Made by a program: the position numbers and the translations under genes
Shown: positions 60,364-64,000 of the stretch, piece after piece
Numbering within the stretch: the first letter of the stretch is position 1
How the letters are laid out: each line of letters opens with the position of its first letter
Source of the DNA: Streptomyces pristinaespiralis
Lineage (GTDB): Bacteria; Actinomycetota; Actinomycetes; Streptomycetales; Streptomycetaceae
NCBI RefSeq assembly: GCF_001278075.1
Contig: NZ_CP011340.1
Span: 7,623,501-7,687,500 of the forward strand
Length of the DNA: 64,000 nucleotides
Reading direction: 5' to 3'
The notes under the pieces: model-generated
Databases searched by the model: none
What the model was told of the DNA's origin: nothing
The model's input: the letters and a program-made list of their open reading frames with translations, nothing else

Positions 60364-63216
60364 GTGTCATCCGTACCCCCCACGACCACCGCGTTCCACC
60401 AGGCCCACGAGCAGTCCGACGCGGTGCTCCACGCGCTCGGCGGCCTCGGCGCGCCCGTCGACACCACCGGCCTGCGCAGCCTGCACCTGGAAGGGCCGCA
60501 GGTGATGTGGCTCGTCGTGGGCGGCGCCCTGGACCTTTTCGCCGTGGACGCGGCGGAGGAGGGCCACTGGCACTTCCTGGGCCGGCTCGAACCGGGCACG
60601 CTCCTCCTCGGCCCGGTCGAGGGCCCGCGGCACACCCTGACGGGCCGGCCCTCGCAGGACTGCCTGCTGCGCCGGATCCCGCTGCGGGAGCTGTACGTAC
60701 CGGACCACGCGTACCCGCCCGCCTACCAGGACCCGTACGGGCGGACGGCGGCCACCCAGCTCGAGTACGCCTTCGGGCTCGGCGTCGGCCGCGGTCTGGG
60801 GGTGCTCTTCGAGGCGCCGCTCGAGGGCCGCCCGGCCGGAGAGGAGGCGATGGCCGACGACGACGTCCTGTGGATGCAGGTCGAGCCGGGCAGCGTGCAG
60901 TACGGGGCCTCCTACAGCGCGGAGGCGGCGGGCGACCTGCTCGTCGAGGGCGCGATGTGGCAGAGCATGGTGAACCAGCAGTACCGGCTGCTCTCCGCGG
61001 TCGACGGCTGGATCGAGGAGCTGGAACGGGCCCACGAGGACCGGACGGCCGCCGGCATGAAGGCCGGTGCCGATGTGCGCGCCCGGGCCGACGAGGCGCT
61101 CCTCGCCTCCATCGGCGGGCCGGACCGCGCCGGACGCGGCGCCGGCGGCGCGGACGGCGACGACACCCTGCTGGCGGTGTGCCGGCACGTCGCGGCCGCC
61201 GCCGGGACGACGCTCACCGAACCCCCGAGGAGCGGCGCGGCGGACGACCGCGTCGATCCCGTCGAACGCATCGCCGTCGCGTCCCGCGTCCGTACCCGGC
61301 CCGTCCGTCTCCAGGGCCGCTGGTGGCGCACCGACGCCGGCCCGCTGGTGGGCCGTCGTGCCGCCTCCGGCGCCCCCGTCGCACTGATCTGGCGCCGTGG
61401 ACGCTACGAGGCGGTCAACCCGCTCACCGGCTCCCGCACCCGCGTCGGCAGCGACAACGCCGACGAGTTCGACGAACGCGCCGTCATGTTCTACCGGCCG
61501 CTGCCCGAGCGGCCCGCCACCCTCTGGCGGCTGGCCCGCTTCAGCCTCCGCGGCACCCGCAAGGACCTGCGGAACCTGGCCGTCGCGGGACTCGTCACCG
61601 TCGCGCTCGGCGCACTCGTGCCGATCGCGACCGGACAGATCCTCGGTGTGTACGTGCCGAAGGCGGAGAGCGGCCTGATCGTGCAGGTCTCGCTCGCCCT
61701 GATGGTCACGAGCATCGTCTCCGCCGCCTTCATGCTGCTGCAGAACCTCACCGTCCTGCGGATGGAGGGCCGGATCGAGAGCACCCTCCAACCCGCCGTC
61801 TGGGACCGGCTCCTGCGGCTGCCGACCAAGTTCTTCGCCGAGCGGTCGACCGGAGAGCTGGCGAGCGCCGCCATGGGGATCAGCTCGATGCGCCGCGTTC
61901 TTTCGGGCATCGGCCCCGTGGCCCTGCAGTCCACCACGGTGGGTGCGATGAACGTCGTACTGCTCCTCTGGTTCAGCGTTCCGCTGGCGCTCGCGGCCAT
62001 CGGCATGCTGCTCGTCATCGGCGCGGTGTTCCTCGGCATGGGGCTGTGGCAGGTCCGCTGGCAGCGCAGGCTGGTGGAACTCTCCAACAAGCTCAACAAC
62101 CAGGCGTTCCAGACCCTGCGGGGTCTGCCCAAGCTGCGGGTCGCCGCGGCGGAGAGCTTCGCGTACGCGGCCTGGGCGCGGCAGTTCGCCCGCTCCCGTG
62201 AACTCCAGCAGCGGGTGGGCCGGATCAGGAACCTGACCACGGTACTGGACGCGGTCTATCTGCCGCTCTGCTCGCTCATCATGTTCATGCTGCTGGCGGG
62301 GCCGGCCCGCGGCTCCATGTCGGCGGCCGAGTTCCTCACCTTCAGCACCGCCGTCACCATGCTGCTGACCTCCGTCACCCAGGTCACCGGCGTGCTGGTG
62401 TCGGCCGCCGCCGCCCTGCCCATGTTCGAGCAGGTGCGCCCCATCCTCGACGAGGCCACCGAAGTACGCGGAGCGAGCGCGCAGCCCGGCACCCTCTCCG
62501 GTGCGATCGAGGCAAGGAAGCTCACCTTCCGGTACGCCGACGACGGCCCCCCGGTCCTCGACGACGTGTCGCTCCAGGTCCGGCAGGGCGAGTTCGTGGC
62601 GATCGTCGGCCCGAGCGGATGCGGCAAGTCGACCCTGCTGCGGCTGCTCATCGGCTTCGACCGGCCCGCCTCGGGCACGGTCCTCTACGACGGCCAGGAC
62701 CTGGCCGCGCTGGACCCCGCCGCCGTGCGCCGGCAGTGCGGTGTGGTGCTCCAGAACGCCCAGCCGCTCACCGGCTCGATCCTCGACTGCATCTGCGGCG
62801 CGGAGACCTTCTCGCAGGACGAGGTCTGGGAGGCCGCGGAGATGGCGGGGCTGGCGGAGGACATCAAGCGGATGCCGATGGGCCTGCACACACTGATCTC
62901 GTCCGGCGGCGCCATATCCGGCGGCCAGCGGCAACGGCTGATGATCGCCCAGGCCCTGGTGCGGCGGCCGCGCATCCTCTTCTTCGACGAGGCCACCAGC
63001 GCGCTCGACAACGAGACGCAGCGCGTCGTCATCGAGAGCACCCGCCGGCTGGACGCCACCAGGATCGTCATCGCCCACCGGCTGTCCACCGTGATGGACG
63101 CGGACCGGGTGATCGTGATGGAGGAGGGCCGGGTCGTCGAGGAGGGCCGGCCCGCCGACCTGCTCGCCGACGCGGGCGGCCGGCTCCACGGACTGGTACG
63201 GCGGCAACTGGCGTGA
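60364..63216 (+). CDS. Second ABC exporter subunit, NHLP-type permease/ATPase with long N-domain
   Basis: This 950-residue protein has a soluble N-terminal region of about 400 residues without a C39 peptidase, a six-helix membrane domain (about 405-690) and an ATPase domain (about 715-945) with Walker A GPSGCGKST near 750, signature SGGQRQR, and Walker B ILFFDEATSALD near 875. It matches the second ABC subunit of NHLP bacteriocin export systems. It probably pairs with the peptidase-ABC protein as a heterodimer, the N-domain perhaps holding precursor. GTG at 60364 lies one base after the previous stop and has AAGGAG 9 nt upstream, so the three exporter genes form one operon. Confidence 0.93.
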   Translation: MSSVPPTTTAFHQAHEQSDAVLHALGGLGAPVDTTGLRSLHLEGPQVMWLVVGGALDLFAVDAAEEGHWHFLGRLEPGTLLLGPVEGPRHTLTGRPSQDCLLRRIPLRELYVPDHAYPPAYQDPYGRTAATQLEYAFGLGVGRGLGVLFEAPLEGRPAGEEAMADDDVLWMQVEPGSVQYGASYSAEAAGDLLVEGAMWQSMVNQQYRLLSAVDGWIEELERAHEDRTAAGMKAGADVRARADEALLASIGGPDRAGRGAGGADGDDTLLAVCRHVAAAAGTTLTEPPRSGAADDRVDPVERIAVASRVRTRPVRLQGRWWRTDAGPLVGRRAASGAPVALIWRRGRYEAVNPLTGSRTRVGSDNADEFDERAVMFYRPLPERPATLWRLARFSLRGTRKDLRNLAVAGLVTVALGALVPIATGQILGVYVPKAESGLIVQVSLALMVTSIVSAAFMLLQNLTVLRMEGRIESTLQPAVWDRLLRLPTKFFAERSTGELASAAMGISSMRRVLSGIGPVALQSTTVGAMNVVLLLWFSVPLALAAIGMLLVIGAVFLGMGLWQVRWQRRLVELSNKLNNQAFQTLRGLPKLRVAAAESFAYAAWARQFARSRELQQRVGRIRNLTTVLDAVYLPLCSLIMFMLLAGPARGSMSAAEFLTFSTAVTMLLTSVTQVTGVLVSAAAALPMFEQVRPILDEATEVRGASAQPGTLSGAIEARKLTFRYADDGPPVLDDVSLQVRQGEFVAIVGPSGCGKSTLLRLLIGFDRPASGTVLYDGQDLAALDPAAVRRQCGVVLQNAQPLTGSILDCICGAETFSQDEVWEAAEMAGLAEDIKRMPMGLHTLISSGGAISGGQRQRLMIAQALVRRPRILFFDEATSALDNETQRVVIESTRRLDATRIVIAHRLSTVMDADRVIVMEEGRVVEEGRPADLLADAGGRLHGLVRRQLA

Positions 63217-63247
63217 GCGGGGGCGGGCGGGCCCGCGGCCCGGTGGG

Positions 63248-63631
63248 CTACCGCCGGCGGTGCGTGCCGCCGCCCGTGACGAGGGCGTCGCCGACGAGCC
63301 TGACCCCGCGGGCCAGCCGGCCGAGCTGCTCGAGCTCGACCGCGTACAGCCGGATCGTGTTCTCGATGACGGTCTCCGCCACGCCCAGCGGCGGCAGTTC
63401 GCACCGGGAGGTCTGCAGGGCGGCCCGTACCGCCCGCATCTCGTGCTGTATCTGGAGCTGTGCGTGCCGGGCGAGCAATACGGGATGCCGGTTGAGCGTG
63501 GAGTAGCCGGCGTAACGGGCCGGCAGCAGATCGCGCAGCCAACGGGCGGCGGTCCGCTCCCAGTCGTGGCTGCCGGGGGCCTTCACCTGGCAGGGCCAGT
63601 CCGGATCGACCGGGGAGAGGGTTCGGGACAT
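63248..63631 (-). CDS. Hypothetical helical protein (127 aa)
   Basis: This 127-residue protein starts at ATG 63631 with CCGGAG 9 nt upstream. The sequence is largely helical ('SHDWERTAARWLRDLLPARY', 'HAQLQIQHEMRAVRAALQTS', 'ETVIENTIRLYAVELEQLGR') with a His/Arg tail, no signal peptide and no membrane segment. It converges on the exporter operon, 31 bp away. I recognise no named family; the position beside a peptide exporter is suggestive but gives no function. Confidence 0.8.
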   Translation of the reverse strand: MSRTLSPVDPDWPCQVKAPGSHDWERTAARWLRDLLPARYAGYSTLNRHPVLLARHAQLQIQHEMRAVRAALQTSRCELPPLGVAETVIENTIRLYAVELEQLGRLARGVRLVGDALVTGGGTHRRR

Positions 63632-63961
63632 TCGTCGTCGCTCCGGGTGGTGCCGATGAACTCTGATCGAGAGATGTGCGGCGGTCCCGGCCCAGGGGTT
63701 GACCGGGACCGCCGAGGGCGTCCGCGGCGGAATGCGGAGCCCGGATTGAACACCGGAGGGCGGCGCGAGGAGGGAGCGCCGTACCCCGGGTGTTCGGTTG
63801 GGGAGGGCTCGGGTGCGGCCCTCATGGCAACGGAGGACACCGGCGCCAGGAGCAGTAAATATATATACCGTCGAGTACGCAAGGGTATGAAAAATTTCAT
63901 GCACCGCTGGGCATGAAAAATACCGGTAAGAGACCGGTTCGAGCACCGAAAGCCAGGCGGT
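63632..63961 (-). other. 330-bp intergenic region with AT-rich segment
   Basis: No gene is supported. An unusually AT-rich stretch (about 63850-63925) includes GTAAATATATATACC and, on the minus strand, TTGCGT followed after 17 nt by TTTACT, which may drive the 127-residue gene. The rest is ordinary high-GC sequence. Confidence 0.6.
63887..63921. repeat. ATGAAA-type palindrome and direct repeat
   Basis: ATGAAA-AA-TTTCAT (63887-63900) is a perfect inverted repeat, and ATGAAAAAT recurs in direct orientation at 63913-63921. The 26-bp period between copies and the AT-rich setting suit a regulator binding site. Confidence 0.5.
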
Positions 63962-64000
63962 TCAGTCGTCGAGGAAGAAGTCGTGCTGATCCGCGACCTG
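63962..64000 (-). CDS. 3' end of an unidentified gene (runs off the window)
   Basis: On the minus strand an open frame enters from the right edge and stops at TGA (63964-63962), ending in the acidic residues ADQHDFFLDD. Only about 12 residues are visible, so the gene cannot be named; it would be transcribed toward the AT-rich gap. Confidence 0.35.
   Translation of the reverse strand, partial: QVADQHDFFLDD

Noticed and set aside
60367..63207. A 946-codon open frame on the minus strand opposite the second exporter gene, and similar long frames at 46638-49160, 49317-53858 and 2041-4656
   Set aside because: They mirror well-supported genes; third-position G/C bias removes stops from the opposite strand. 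They lack domain sense, ribosome sites and plausible composition.

Overview
The window is very GC-rich (roughly 70% or more by eye), its genes use G/C at the third codon position, many genes start with GTG, and it carries streptogrisin-, CebR- and OpcA-type features. All of this points to the chromosome of a Streptomyces or a very close relative. No rRNA, tRNA, CRISPR array, insertion sequence or phage gene was recognised, and gene order looks like ordinary chromosome with accessory catabolic islands.

Layout. 1-9.7 kb: the end of a two-component kinase with its response regulator, a small conserved-looking peptide, a monomeric isocitrate dehydrogenase, a PPOX-fold protein, an amino-acid-type binding lipoprotein, and a secreted neutral ceramidase divergent from an AraC-family regulator. 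9.8-23 kb: two multidomain SpoIIE-type phosphatases with fused anti-sigma-type ATPase domains, two secreted chymotrypsin-fold proteases (one a streptogrisin C-like enzyme with a chitin-binding domain), a LysR regulator, small enzymes, and a secreted GH12 cellulase with a perfect CebR-type operator. 22.7-31.2 kb: a fermentative-looking block of phosphoketolase, a divergent acetate kinase, a flavodoxin-like protein, a TPP-dependent pyruvate oxidase-like enzyme, a YbdK-type ligase and a 2OG-Fe dioxygenase. 31.4-42.3 kb: membrane and hypothetical proteins, SDR, SRPBCC and FAD enzymes, and a third SpoIIE paralogue that has lost three of its metal-binding Asp residues.

42.3-53.6 kb is a complete xylan-utilisation locus. 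It has a LacI regulator, a binding protein with two permeases (no ATPase, as expected where a shared MsiK energises the importer), an intracellular GH3 beta-xylosidase, a Tat-type secreted GH115 alpha-glucuronidase and a secreted GH10 xylanase. The two transcription units share an operator-like CGAA-N3-TTCG element. A zwf-opcA pair (glucose-6-phosphate dehydrogenase and its assembly factor) is divergent from the xylanase, so pentose and NADPH metabolism adjoin polymer degradation.

56.8-63.2 kb holds the most unusual system. It consists of a 72-residue double-glycine-leader peptide with a Cys-free core carrying three GxxxG motifs, a 15-bp hairpin behind it, an HlyD-type adaptor, an ABC exporter with an intact C39 leader peptidase, and a second ABC exporter with a long soluble N-terminus. 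No lanthionine, YcaO or radical-SAM enzyme is present, so it looks like export of an unmodified, bacteriocin-like peptide by an NHLP-type dual exporter in an actinomycete.
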